DNA of 64,000 nucleotides. Source: Carettochelys insculpta. Its lineage: Eukaryota > Chordata > Testudines > Carettochelyidae. Numbering within the stretch: the first letter of the stretch is position 1; the number at the start of each line of letters is the position of its first letter. A program made the translations under genes and the position numbers. The notes beneath the pieces are model-generated. The model was not told the origin of the DNA, did no database searches, and saw nothing but the letters and a program-made list of their open reading frames with translations. The DNA lies in NCBI RefSeq assembly GCF_033958435.1, contig NC_134150.1, positions 33,909,501 through 33,973,500 on the forward strand. Reading direction: 5' to 3'. Positions 10,308 to 22,624 of this stretch are shown here, piece after piece.

Positions 10308-13300
10308 TAGAATATAATACTTAGCAGTATTTGATTTTCTCAGCACCCAAACTTCAGTGTTGTTGTTACCCATCCATTCTGGCATCTGGATTATGTTTTA
10401 ATGTAGCTTGAATGTCAGGCACTTCTTCCTCTGATGTCACTAGTTGTTGCATTACAAGGCTAAAGGAGGTAAGAAAAGTGCTGGGTTCCTGCTGGCATAT
10501 GCTCAACCAGATCAGCATTGCAAAGATGGTCGTGCTTAATTGAATTGCATTGGAAGTCTAGAGATGAGGAGCTTGCCAAGAAAAGAACTCGCATGCATAC
10601 AGTGCAAAGGGACTAAGGGTGGGAGAGCCTCAAAATGTTTTGTTCGAATAAACTGCTAAGAAAGGTTAAAAATCCAACTTCCCATACACTTCAGGTTAAG
10701 CTTCCCAAAGTTACAAATACTTGATCATCTCACCCACCCAGACTTCTGGCTTCAGCAAAATTTGGACTGGAAATCTCAGGGAAAAGCCTGTCTCATGAGA
10801 GGTTCTGTTAAATTGAATAAAACAGTTATTACCACCGACATGGGGTAAAAGAAAAGAAATTTCCTCTAATCCAAAACATTTCACATTTTCTTGAACAAAA
10901 ACATTTGCTTCCTCATTTGTTTCTGTCTTGTGCACCATAAATATGTCAGTTACTTAAGAGATGCAAGTGCCTTTATAAATGTACGGGGGATAAGCCAGGT
11001 TGTAAAGGATTCAGGTTCATGAACTGTGTTTATGCAGTTCATTGTCTAGTTCTCATGAATAATTGATTCTTGTCCTTCCTGCACAAATATTTCTATCAGA
11101 TACCATTCAAATTGATAGCAGGTGCCTGATCTGGTGAAAAATAAAGAGGCTGTGCTCTTTAATTTCAACTGCAATGCAATACAATTTTAGTGGTGGTATA
11201 CAGAGTAGAGTCACACATTGCAAATGAGATTCACTGAGGGAGAGATACTGTGATTAAAAATATGCACAGTTCAGATGTATAGTAATTTCTGATAAGTAAT
11301 TGTCCCAGACTATGTTGCTACATTGTATTTTAATTATGTGCCCTGTGTGTGAATGTGCAGTTGTGAATGGGCTATAATTTAAACATGTCTTGTTATAACA
11401 ACATGTTAAGTTAGCTAGAAAGAAGAATATGTCTGCACTTTGAAAATTATATAACAGGATCATTATGTCCCGGGACTTAAAAATCTGACCATGCCTTTTC
11501 CAGAGTAATATAATGACCAGGAGGCATAGAAGAGTAATTGTATTACCCATTGTGTCTCACACCAGTAGGTGAGTATCTATTCCTTTAAATTTAGACCATC
11601 TTAAAAACAATTACCACTTTTTCCCTTAATGGAGTAGTAAATCTACACATAAGTCAATTCACTTCTGAGACCCAAAATATGCATATGTGCCCAGGAGAGA
11701 GAAGAGCCAGATCCAGAAAACCCCATTGTGCCTGATTTCTGATGTCAGTCCTTGTAACTCTATTGACATATGATGTGGCACCTTGTTTTACATGAGTATC
11801 TAATCAGAATTAGGCCCAAAGACATGTGAGGAAAAGTACAGATGCCAATATGGTTTTCACGAATGTCAGCAAGAATTTTGCTATTTGCATCAATAGGAGA
11901 CAAAGCAATTTCAAGGAGAGTACGAAAACATCCGAGAGCAAATGTTTATAGTGTTCTGTGTGTAACAAACTGTTGTTAATAGGGACTCTTATATGGAGCT
12001 CTTTATAGTAATAATTTTGTGCATATGTTTTATCTTCTTCCAATGCTGTGGGGTGACTATGCTCATTACTATTGATTGAAATGTTGGTATTCTACTAGAA
12101 ATTTCAGCGTTCTGAAAGGCACATAACACAAAAACAGCATTGATATTAATGTATTTTGTTCCCAGGCCATTACTGTACAAGAGAACATGGGAAAAATACT
12201 TTCTCTTTGAGTTCTAACTACATATGGTATATTTGTCTGTATTGCCCTTCTGGCATTTATTTTAAGACTATTAATTTTTTCACATCATCAAGGTACCACA
12301 TGGGGAAGCCTGGAGACTGAAGTCTTCTCTTTAATCCATGACACACAAATTTCTCACTTCTTTTCCTCCATACCTCCACAAGCTTTCCTCAACAGGGAAG
12401 AAAGAAGGACTCTGTCATATAGCCAATGGTTCAGTCAGTCTTTGGATGTGCTAGTTAGACTATCAACTAGATGGATTGTTTGTGATAAATGTATCTGCTG
12501 ACTTAGACTCAAAACTCCCTTTGTACAGACCACTGAATAGCACTATGATGGCAATAGCTTACAGTCACCATTAAATGTACATCTCAACAAACCCCAAGTT
12601 CTGAATTCACCTCCCCACAACCATCTGCTCTGGAATGGCCAGCTCTCTCCTGGAATATTCAGAGGGGCAATGAGGTCCACTGATTATTCAGAGACAAAAG
12701 CACAGAAGATGGGTGCCGTAACTGGGGTTAATAATCACTTCAAATCTAACACAGCACTGCAGATATTTACAATAAAAGTAAAACAAGTTTAATTAAAGAG
12801 AGATTTCTAAGTGAGCTCAAGTACGTGGGATAAATTCAGCAACGGTCACCAGTAAGCATGAAAAATACTTTCTAGTGACTAGGACTTAGAGCTACAGTCT
12901 TAATTCACAGTGAGGTTCTTATCAGCCTCTCTTGATCAGGATTTCCCACAAAATTTAGAGTGCTTTGTTCCTTTGTTGTCTTGCTTGAAAGATAACTTGG
13001 GATTCTTTATCCCACACATTTATAGTCCAGTGAACTTTTACACTGTGTTCTTCTCAAAGTCCAGTGCCCCTGAGGAAAAATTCCAGGAATTCTGATGGAG
13101 AAGATTCCATGCTAGTTGCCAGCCAAGGAGTGCTTTCTACTTTACAAATTGATCTGCCTCTGCAGCCTTCAGTATGCCAAATGAATGGCCATTTGCATAG
13201 GATTGCCAGTTATCATTGAGTGCACCTATTTGGAGGTATCAGGCTTTCCTTTGTTTGGAGAAAACCTCTTTACCCACTTCCCTAGATGCTTCAGGTTCAA

Positions 13301-15174
13301 ACGCATTTTAATTCAATGTCTCTTTCACATTGGTACAGTCCTTTGCAAGGAGAGGTAGTGATCACTGTTATTGGTTTTAAGTGATGCCTTACACCACACC
13401 TATCTGATACAGTTTATGACATAAGTGAATTGTAGTACAGTGCAGTCAGGCCAGTTCAAATTCAACATCTTCTATCGGTAAACTCCTTGTTTGCTGGCAC
13501 TGGGATACTCTCAGGGTCACATATTCTCCGTGAATAGTTTTCCCGACTCTGTTAGTCACATTAGGACTTATCCTTTCCCAAAACTACGTCCACCTTCCAG
13601 TGTTGTAGTCGTGATCATTTATTTGTGCATGTGATACAGATGGGAATTTTTTTACTCTACATATCTTTGTGCCATATTTATTACCAAGCCCTCTTTCCCT
13701 AATCTCACAATCATCCATCCTCTATATCCCTTTGTCAGTCAAATGCATCCAAGTCCTAACAGTAAATTCCCAGGTCCATGATTAATAGCTTGGATTATAG
13801 CACCTCATTCCAAATAGAGGTGAACAAGTACAATAGGCACAGTGCTTATTGCCAAAAGTGTGTCATGTTTTATGGCAAGTATTGCTCTCAGATGGGCTGG
13901 AGCACCCATTTGCAAGTTACTTATCTGGGGCAAAAAGTTCAGCATTAGAATGGTTTACAGTGAAAAATGTTGCCCTTTTTTGAACACCAAGAGGGTCTCT
14001 TGAATGAGAAGGTACAAAGGAGTGCTTTAGTTACACATTGTGAGCTCAGCATTCCAGGGCATAAGACCCATTCCTTTTAGAGAAAGTAGACTCTGAAGCC
14101 AGTAACATACTACAAACCTCCATTTTCCATAAATATTAACTTTCCCCATCCTTTCTTCATTTTCCATGCTGGATTCCTCTCCTGAATCTATTCATTTATA
14201 GCAAGCAACAAAATCCTCCCTTGGAACAGACAACAGGGATACACCTCGCCAGCTATAGCAGTTCCTGATGTATATATTATTGAAATATTGGCAACCACAA
14301 ACAGAGTAAGTTGTTTTGAACCTAGAGAAACATACTTTTTTCAGTGCCTTCAATAGCCAACAGTTGCTAAAAATATCCTTCCTCTTTATATCATTTCAGA
14401 TACAGTCTTTAGTGCACAAGAACTGTAATACATAAATTAGCTATTCACAAACCTTTCTCTTCCCCATGCTGTTCCAAACATTCATGTGGGGCTTTGCACA
14501 CTTCTGAAGCAAAGGCAGCAATTTCTTTCTGCTCTTTCTTAAGAGAATTGAGTGCTCTGTGAAGATGCCAGATGGGTAGTCTTCACAGCTGAAACGCTCT
14601 CCTTCTGCCTAGAACTATCATAAGCCGCAGTTCTGCAAACACCTGGGTGTGTGCTTAACTTCAGTAGTCCCAAGGGTTTACTCACACTGTTGTAAGTACT
14701 ATTTATATAAGAATGCATCTACAAGTCCCAGGAGTTTGGCACCCCCCATGGAGATAGTCCATATCCCACAGATAGCCTAACCAGATGGGAAAGGAAAAGG
14801 GAAGTCGCATTGTGGAGTGACTTGACCAGGACTATGAAGCAGAGAAATGGCAGAACTGGGAATGGAGACTAGTTTGTCTGTCACTGACTGTGCTGCCCCC
14901 TGCTTGACTCATATATGCTCTAATGAGATTAACTGTTGGGAGAGGGTACTTCTCTTTCATGACTCCAAAAGGAGTGCCGAGGTGGGAAAGGAGAGGGTGT
15001 GACACAACAGGAAAGGTGCTGAGACTACCATATCACATTAGGTTGCCAAACTGAGCTCAATGCCATCCTCAGCTGGAGTCAGTGGTGATCAGGACTGGAA
15101 AGGCTCCATGTGGCACTAGGTACAGTACAGTTTATAAAGTTTTGCTTACATTATCTGTGCACAGAGCTGCTGAT
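10308..15174. other. Long unique AT-rich interval
   Basis: Nearly 4.9 kb in which I recognise no transposon end, LINE tail or exon. Open frames are short and unremarkable. An ordinary gene-desert or intronic stretch; conserved non-coding elements cannot be judged without alignment. Confidence 0.45.
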
Positions 15175-15300
15175 GGGGGACTGGGTGATCAAACAGAGCA
15201 GCTGCTCCTGGGTGCAGCAGTTTAAAAGGGCCCATGGCTGCTGCTGCAATCTTTGCAGCAGCTGGAGCTCCAGCTCCTTAAATTGCTGCTGGAACCCTAA
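15175..15300 (+). repeat. Family G GC-rich interspersed repeat (fragment)
   Basis: Shows the diagnostic centre of the family: 'gtgcagcagtttaaaagggc', a CTGCTGCTGC run, 'gcagcagctggagctccagc' and 'tccttaaattgctgctgg'. The ttaaa-containing hinges on the two sides are inverted with respect to each other. Confidence 0.6.
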
Positions 15301-16467
15301 ATGTCACACTCCTTCCATCACTGATTGGAGGAGAGTAGATTCCCCCAGCCCTGCCACTACTACCCACGGCACCACCACCTCAGGGGTCCCAGAGCCAGTC
15401 ATCCCCAGAAGCAGGCAAAGTCTGTCTTCAGCTCTGTCTGTGTGCACTCACTGCTTCGGCACCTACATGTATCACCCTGAAGAGACAGTCTAGTCAGGTT
15501 CTTACACTGTGCTTATCACTATAGTATCTGAGCATCTTCCAGTAGTGCATTAAGCCAGGCGATGACACATCTGTAATGCACTGGTTGTTCTCTCAACTTC
15601 TCCCCAGTGCATAAGAGAGGCTTGTTCCTTGGCAGTTCTTTAAAAAATCTATACCCACCGCTCTGGGTTTGTCAGAAAAGGCATTTCAAAGAAACAGGCC
15701 TGGGCCTTGCAGAGGAACATGGAAAGGTCGTGATGGTCTTCAGTACTTGACTCAGTTCATTGATTGCACAGTTTCTTACCAGACTCTGACAAAGTTCTGC
15801 TCCTCTCACAGCTGAGTTTTACCTCATTGTAGAGAATTCCATTGTGCCAGAGGTGTGTAGCTGTTGGCAAGTCTTTGTCCTGGAGCATTGGACAATCTTT
15901 GAGCATCCTTGGGTCAGGCCACAGAGTGCTTTGATGGTAAGGATTAAAATATCTCTAGCAGTGATCCATAGTTAATGAAATACTGCCTGAAGATGTGCTG
16001 TGTACCTTGACAAGAGTTCTGCTAGAAAAAAAATTAATGTGTAATGCTATACACATGATTCAGAATATTATCAACAAATAATTCAATTTTAGTAATTAAA
16101 CAAGAGTAAGAACGACAAAGGGTACATGCTATGGTAACGGAAATCCAAATAGGGCCCTGTTAAGCAACATACTTTGAAAGTAGGAGCTGTGCCTGAATTT
16201 TTTTCACTGGAATTTCTTGCTTCTTTTTCTTGCTATTAAACCAGGACTTGGCCTAGTATTCCTTGTAAGCTCTTTGGAATCCGCTTTGCTCTTGTGTCAA
16301 ATGCTTGAAATAAAATCTGTTTTGAAGCAACCAAACATAAAGCTATTCAGCCTTTGCAGTGATCTAGCTCTCAGATGCTTTCTATAAATATGAATGTACC
16401 TTAAGCCAATGTCATGAGTCCAGCAGCTCTTTCAGAAAAGTGGTCTTGATTCTAATTTAGCAAAATA
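15301..16467. other. No recognisable feature
   Basis: Unique intergenic sequence; the 127-codon frame that begins upstream (15110-15493) runs through the family G fragment and is not coding-like. Confidence 0.4.
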
Positions 16468-16470
16468 CTT

Positions 16471-17270
16471 GGCCACTTCTACACTAACAAGTTCTTTTGA
16501 AATATCCAGCAGAGCATCGACACACAAAAGAAGTTATTTGGAAATTAAATCGAAAGAACGTGGTGCTCCTTTCGAAAGCGCTCTTCCACTCCCATTTCAG
16601 GAAGAACGCCTTCTTTAGAATCGTCTTTCAAAAGAAAATGTGTGTAGACACTCTGCAGGCCCTTTCTTCTGAAAGAGCAATCTTCACTGTACCTGATTTT
16701 TTGATCCCTGGCCCGTCCTTTTGAAAGAGGCGGGGCTGTGTGGATGCTCTCTTTCAAAAGAACAGATCACTCTTTTGACCCACTTTTTTGTGGCTGTGCT
16801 CACACTTCCCCTCCCTTTCAGAAGGGGCATGTAAATGACAGGCATTGGAACTGTTTAATGAGGCACTGACATGGATATACAATGCCTCATTAGCAGACTG
16901 GCTGTATAGACACGGGTGCTTTGAAATAAACCCTGGACTTCTAAATTTCCTTATTCCCAAAACCAATTGGGAATAACGGAATTTCAAAGTTTAGGGTTTA
17001 TTTTGAAGCATCGGCGTCTATACAGCCAGTCTGTGTTTCAAAAGCAGCACTTTTGAAGAGTGACTGGCTACCATTATGCTAATGAGGCATTGAATATTCA
17101 TGTCAGTGCCTCATTAAACAGTTCCAATCCCTGTCATTTAAGTGCCCCTTCTCAAAGGGAGGGGTAGCGTGGCCACAGCCTGCAGGTGGTGCTCATTCGA
17201 AAGAAGTTTTTTTGGAAGAGATCTTCCAGAAGAACTTCTTTAGAAAGGTTGCTGTAGTGTAGATGTAGCC
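16471..17270. mobile_element. Family D short transposon, split by a family C element
   Basis: Begins GGCCACTTCTACACTAACAA and ends GCTGTAGTGTAGATGTAGCC; the ends are inverted repeats. The flanking triplets CTT and CTG differ by one base. The element carries many TTTCGAAAG and 'cttttgaaag' blocks. Its right end (17190-17270) reads as the reverse complement of the start of the element at 46647. Removing the 389-bp insert at 16792-17180 gives an original length of 411 bp. No open frame of interest. Confidence 0.65.
16792..17180. mobile_element. Family C palindromic short transposon nested in family D
   Basis: Starts GGCTGTGCTCACACTTCCCC and ends GTGGCCACAGCC. Left-arm landmarks ('ctttcagaaggggcatgtaa', 'ggaactgtttaatgaggcac', 'tggctgtatagac') recur in inverted form on the right ('catttaagtgccccttc', 'gtgcctcattaaacagttcc', 'gtctatacagcca'). 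The centre folds on 'cttattccca...tgggaataacgg'. Flanking triplets TGT and TGC differ by one base. Because it interrupts family D, it is the younger of the two. Confidence 0.75.
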
Positions 17271-17679
17271 CTGAAGGAGAACGGCCCAACAGAAAGTAAC
17301 ACCTCTGAAGTAAAGGGGGAAATGTTGTGCAACTGACCACTGGCAACAAGTACATTGTAGTTAGGGAGATGCTATGGAGTAGCTCTCCTCAGAGGGATTT
17401 GGAACTGTGATGCTATTGCGTTCCTAAAAGAAACATTTGTCACAAATAGGTGGCAAACGACATGTGGAAAAAAAATTTTTGTTTAAAGAGTGTACAGAGT
17501 GCAAATTGTATCACAACACAGGTCTTCATTTATTTATGACTAGCATATTTACCCAATGTTGCTCATGTCCTTAACTCAATAATGATGTGGGATGGGTTTT
17601 AAATAGAAGGCAAACATTCATGCTTTGTTTAAATGGTTGTGTTTTTCAAAAGCTGCATCCCCATACGTCATGCCCCCTG
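17271..17679. other. No recognisable feature
   Basis: Unique sequence between a transposon and a minisatellite. Confidence 0.4.
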
Positions 17680-17862
17680 CCCTGAACTCTTCCTCACTCC
17701 CAACCCTGATTCCTCCATTCCCATGTCCCCAGACCTCTGCCCTGAGCCCCTGCTCATCCCCAACCCTGATTCCTGCACCCTCCTACTCTTCCAGACCTCC
17801 GCCTTGATCGTCTCCACACATGACCCCCTGCTTTGACTCCTGCAGACGCACACACGCACCCT
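17680..17862. repeat. CCT-rich minisatellite, about 60-62 bp unit
   Basis: Units begin with 'ccctgaact' at 17680, 'ccctgagcc' at 17740 and 'ccttgatcg' near 17802. Each contains 'cccaaccctgattcct' and ends in 'cagacctc(t/c)gc'. Two full units and a degenerate third are present. The pyrimidine bias of one strand produces overlapping open frames rich in P, S and L which are not genes. Confidence 0.7.
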
Positions 17863-18227
17863 GCCCTTTGTCCCTCCTCCTCCCGATCTGCTTACTGTTT
17901 TCTTTCATGTCTGTATCAAGGAGAGAGAACAAAGTGCACAGTTCTCCTGCCCTCTGAGTGAGGAACGCAGAGTGACGAATTTAGCAAACTGTGCACTTTT
18001 CCCTTGTTCCCTGACAGCAGGGAAGGGGAGCAGCAAACAATGAATTTGGAGATGGGGGAGCTTCAGTCCCCCACCCCGCAACCAGCACATCCAAACCCTT
18101 AAAGCAAGATAAGTTACAAGAAGAGAGAGACATATATTGAATTTGGTGGTGCTAGCTGTCACTGTTTAGGAGGAGTTCTTGATCAACCAGACTGACAGAT
18201 GTATGGATAAACTCTCTAACATATATA
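17863..18227. other. No recognisable feature
   Basis: Contains a small imperfect inverted repeat around 17925-18010 ('aaagtgcacagttctcctgc' against 'aaactgtgcacttttccct'), otherwise nothing recognised. Confidence 0.4.
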
Positions 18228-18501
18228 TCAGAGGGGTAGCCAAGCCAGTCTGTATTTTCAAAAACAAGAAGTCTTTTCGCACCTTATGGACTAACAGATA
18301 TTTTGGAGCATAAGCTTTTGTGGACAAAGACCCGCTTCGTCAGATGCTTGAGCAGGGCTTCCAGAGAAGGGTCTACTTTTATAGGCTCTCATGAAAAGGA
18401 GTGAGTCCTAGTCAAGACAAGGGCCAGAATTGACAAGGTCAGTTCAGTAAGGGAGGATGTGGCCTATTATCAGTAGCTAGATGTGGAGGTGTGAACATCA
18501 A
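18228..18501 (-). mobile_element. Penelope-like element, terminal/3' non-coding part
   Basis: Opens 'cagaggggtagccaagccag' and continues with 'caccttatggactaacagat' and 'agcataagcttttgtggaca...gacccgcttcgtcaga'. The order 'gtagcc..tagtctg', 'tagactaacaaa', 'gagcttttgtgggacagacccacttcttcaga' is shared with the inverted repeat at 40660-41923. This segment resumes beyond the family B insert in the coding remnant at 18941-19830, so both belong to one element lying on the minus strand. Confidence 0.7.
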
Positions 18502-18937
18502 GGTCATGTCTACACTAGCCCCAAACTTCGAAATGGCTACGCAAATGGCCATTTTGAAGTTTACTAATGAAGCGCTGAAATGCATATTCAGCGCTTCATT
18601 AGCATGCAGGTGGCCACAGCGCTTCGAAATTGACGCGGCTCGCCGCTGCGCGGCTCGTCCCAATGGGGCTCCTTTTCAAAAGGACCTCACCGACTTCGAA
18701 GTCCCCTTATTCCCATCTGCTCATGGGAATAAGGGGACTTCAAAGTAGGCAGGGTCCTTTTGAAAAGGAGCCCTGTTGGAACGAGCCGCGCGGCAGCGAG
18801 GCACGGCAATTTCGAAGTGCCGCAGCCGCCCGCATGCTAATGAAGCTCTGAATATGCATTTCAGCGCTTCATTAGTAAACTTCGAAATGTCCATTTGTGT
18901 GCCCATTTCGAAGTTTGGGGCTAGTGTAGATGTAGCC
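18502..18937. mobile_element. Family B fully palindromic short transposon (436 bp), inside the Penelope-like element
   Basis: Starts GGTCATGTCTACACTAGCCC and ends GGGCTAGTGTAGATGTAGCC, with CAA on both sides (18499-18501, 18938-18940). The two halves are inverted copies along their whole length. The centre is a perfect 19-bp stem (18698-18716 with 18723-18741) around the 6-nt loop CTGCTC. Landmarks such as 'aacttcgaaatgg', 'cagcgcttcattagcatgc' and 'ccttttcaaaagga' occur once per arm. It carries no transposase. Because it splits the Penelope-like element, it is the younger insertion. Confidence 0.88.
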
Positions 18938-18940
18938 CAA

Positions 18941-19830
18941 GAGAGGAGAAACTGCTTTTGTAATTGGCCAGCCACTTCCAGTCTCTGTTCAATCCTGGAT
19001 TGATGTTGTCAAATTTGCAAACAAGTTGCAGCTCTGCAGTTTCTCTTTGGAGTCTGTTTTTGAAGTTTTTTGTTGCAGGATGGCTACTTTTAAATCTGTT
19101 GCTGAGTATCCAGGGAGGTTGAAGTGTTCTCCTACCTGCAGGTTTTTGTATGTTACCATTCCTGATATTTGATTTGTGTCCATTTATTCTTTTACATAGA
19201 GGCTGTCCAGTTTGGCCACTGTATATTGCAGTGGAGCATTGCTGTCTCATGATGCCATATATTATATTAGTAGACATGCTGGTGAATGAGCCCCTGATGG
19301 TGTGGTTGATGTGGTTAGGTCCTGTGATGATGTTGCTGCTGTAGATACATGAGCAGTGTTGGCACTGAGGTTTGTTGCAGGGATTGGTTCCAGGTTTAGA
19401 GTAACTGTGGTGTGGTCTATAGTTGCAAGTGAGAATTTGTGTCAGGTTGGCAGGCTGTCTGTTGTTGAGGGCAGGACTGCCTCCCAAGGTCTGTGAGAGT
19501 CAGGGTTCATTGTCCAGGATAGTTTGTAGGTCGCTGATGATGTTTTAGCTGGGGGCTGTATGTGATGGTCAGTGGTGTTCTGTTGTTTTCCTTGTTGGGC
19601 CTGTCTTGTAGCAGGTGGCTTCTGGGTACCCATATGGCTCTGTCAATCTTTTTTTTCACTTCCTTAGGTGAATATTGTAGTTTCAGAAAAGCTCGGTAAA
19701 GGTCTGCTGAAGGGACCTGAGCCCTGTAGTGACTGCTGGCATGTCCTGAACCAGGGCCGCTCCCTGACTCTAGCAAGGTGTTGTAGCCTTCCCCAGCCAT
19801 ACAGGGGGTGAACCCTAACACACACTTCTA
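18941..19830 (-). pseudogene. Penelope-like element ORF remnant with GIY-YIG endonuclease
   Basis: Reading the minus strand from 19830 down, the frame shows the end of the reverse transcriptase/linker ('RTPLTITYSPQLKHHQRP', like the 'T.Y.P' linker of Penelope elements). After a frame change come the Cys motif CNKPQCQHC, then SMSTNIIYGI and YSGQTGQPLCKRINGH. This is the order expected for a GIY-YIG nuclease: the GIY strand, the YIG-type 'Y.GQTG', and the Arg in 'RINGH'. A further shift near 19100-19140 moves the conserved 'GEHFNLPGYSATDLKVAI' into another frame (18989-19183). At least two frameshifts make it non-functional. The polymerase domain is absent, so the copy is 5' truncated. In intact relatives the nuclease nicks the target for primed reverse transcription. 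Confidence 0.82.
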
Positions 19831-20094
19831 CAGGGCCTAGTTTGGAAAATCCAAACTACACCTCAGAGTTTATTCTTCGCCAATAACTTTTTTGGCAGAA
19901 AAAAGGAAAGCCATATGGATAAGGTGCATTAGAGGTGAAGGTGCTCAAAGGTACAGAGGACAGCAGGAGATCCAGATCTCGTTGAAAGTCAATAGGCAAT
20001 AAGTGCCTTTGTGCCTGCTAAAAACCTCTCTCAAGCTTCCCACATGTAGGCCACATATTCACAGACTGGCATGTGGGAGTTGAGGGGTTTGACA

Positions 20095-20402
20095 ACTTCC
20101 ACAGGATGTTGAGCGGGGCGGTGGGGGAGCTCCATGCTGCTGGAAGAGGCGGGGTCTTAGGTGGAAGAGATAGGCCAGGGCAACCAGTCCCCAGTGCCGC
20201 CTGGGTCACGGCACTGCCTCCCCCCACCACCAGCCCTCAGAGCTGCATGGAGCAACTCTCTGGCAGCAATTTAAAAGGCCTGGGGCACCTGCCATCACCT
20301 CTGCCGCAGTAGCAGCAGCAGTGACCAAGAGCCCCAGGCCCCTTTTAATTGCTTGGCCCTGGAGCAACTGCAGTCTGTGCCCGCTCCCCCATGTGGGTAG
20401 AC
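20095..20402 (+). repeat. Family G GC-rich interspersed repeat
   Basis: A well preserved copy: 'ggggagctccatgctgctgg', 'ggcggggtcttaggtgg', 'caaccagtccccagtgccgc', 'cccccaccaccagccctcag', 'ggcagcaatttaaaaggcct', a GCAGCAGCAG run, 'caggccccttttaattgctt', then 'ggagcaactgcag'. The two 'aatttaaaaggcc / ggccccttttaatt' segments form an inverted pair. Open frames on both strands are composition artefacts. Confidence 0.65.
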
Positions 20403-22624
20403 CTGCTTGCATGACACAATATTCATATTTTCAGGGACCTCAGTTGCGCACATGTATATTGTGATTGCACAAGTAGCTGCAGAAATTGTGCATCCAGAGG
20501 ACTAGTTAGACACACCTTTGGTCATTTACATATTCTAAACCTAACTACCCAATTGTGTGACATGAAATCCACAATATACATGCTGTCTTAGGGCCATAGC
20601 AGACAAAAGATATTGTAAAAACATGGCAAGACAGAGAAGGAATTAACATCAGAATTTTGTTCTGTTGAAACATAACCATTCTTAGACTTTGAAATGTGAA
20701 GCCAGATGTCCTGTAGTTGCTGTGCTCTCTAAATTATACCTAGACCATGAGTAAGGATGAACTACAGGGCCACAGCATGTTAGAGTACTGTCACTTTATT
20801 ATTCACTTTTCTGCTTGCTCCCCAGCCATAAAAAGAGAAGCAATGAGTCTGAGACCTCAGCTGGTCTGACTTAAAAAACCTCTATCAATAACAATAATCG
20901 AAGCCACATGATGTATCTGTGCAGAGCATAATTTAATTTTTAACTGCGGTGTTCAGAAGTGCTGAACTCTCATATGTGATGTTGTAGTCTCAATACGTCT
21001 CCAAAGCATGCAGCTAGCGAGGGTGATTGTTAACACCATTACAAGTCCTTGGTGGTGCTATGTGTCCCCAGGTACTGGAGCTAAGTGAATCATTTGCAAC
21101 AGTTAACTAGCTGTATGAGGTTAGAATCTGGGAGAAGATTATGCTTTCCTCCGATGTGGGGCTAAGTCCAGTGAAACTGAAGGAAAGATTCTCATTAGGC
21201 TGTGGATCAGGCCCTGTTAGAAATTACTCAACAGGCTTCTTGTGATTTGCTTTGCAGGCAGATTCCAAGCATTTGACAGTGAGGGCTATAAACAGGATTA
21301 GGGCACTTCAGAAAATCATGAGCCTTTCTCTTTCTGGACAATGTTGGCATTGCCTATTAAGCTACTGTCAGAGTTGTTCCCTGGGCACAGAATGACTTAA
21401 TTTTCTTTATTTGATCTGTCTTCCACACAAAAATAATTACATTTGTTTGAAGTTCTCAGTCCAATGGGTGTGGTCTGACCTGTCTCTTCTGTGTCTCATT
21501 TAATCACCTCTGTGCCAGGAATCTGTCCCTTCCATGTGAGCAGGTAAGTGCAGTCCCATTCTTATGAAACATCCATAAATACTCAACTGCATGAGCTTAC
21601 ATGCACATCCCTTCATGTTTCCTTTAGTAGGTGTGTTAAAGATGGGCTGTTGCCCTTCATTACAGGTAATGAACATGTTATAGAAATTAAAACATTGCAA
21701 AAATAAATGGACCAACAGTCTGGCTAAAATGGCTAACAGGCCACTGCCACTGGGTTATTTTATGTTATGGTACAGTTGTTAAGGACTTGGAAAATCTATT
21801 AATACCAAGTAAGAGTGTTATTTCATGCTATAATTCTATTAGGCACACTTTTCTTTTTTAATTTCACCTCTCTCTCTTTCTTTCTCTCCTTCCTTTGCAA
21901 ATGGACACAAAAATATTGAGATGTAACTACCTGTTCAAAAAAGAGGTAAGAGAAAAAATCTGAACCCATCAGCATGTGCACTAAAAGTTCTACAGTGTGA
22001 AAGTCCAAAATCAACTAAATGTTGTGGGAGAGGCACGTATGTACATATATAAAACTAATTGGGATCTTAGGTTAATTAAAAGAAGCACTGACTTTTGACA
22101 ACTGCCTGATTTAATAGACAAAGCATTTTATAGACCAATGCACTGAACAATTGTATTGGATAGGTTCTGGGTAGGAAACAGCAGCAGCCATAAAATACCC
22201 ATATCCTATATAAAACAATGAAGGTTTGAAAACAAGGCCACTAGATTATGTTGGGTTTTTTTTCCTTTAATGAGCACTTGTTTGACAACAAAAAGCAGGC
22301 AGACGAGACACTGATGTAATGTCTTTTTGAACACATATCACCTTCTGTTGGTTTCAGTAATTCATTTTCCCAAAGTGGGAATGATCTGATTCTTAAATTT
22401 GCAATGTGCAATGATTCTTTTAACATACACATTCCCAAATTTCTGATGCTGATACAAACCCGCCAGCCTACATCGTATCATAAAAAACAATTCCCAACTC
22501 CACCAGGTGTTCAATCCTACAGATACTCGCTGAAATGTGTACCTCTTTTCTGAACATGACATATAGATGAGCAGACCCTGCTGACTAAACAGTGTTGACA
22601 AACAGATGGAAATAGGGCGAAGAC
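20403..22624. other. Unique AT-rich interval
   Basis: No element recognised. A CT-rich tract lies at about 21865-21900. A run of T sits at 22255-22263. Confidence 0.4.

Noticed and set aside
17625..17859. Proline/serine-rich open frames
   Set aside because: They lie over a CCT-rich minisatellite with a 60-62 bp unit; a 60-bp unit keeps frame by arithmetic.
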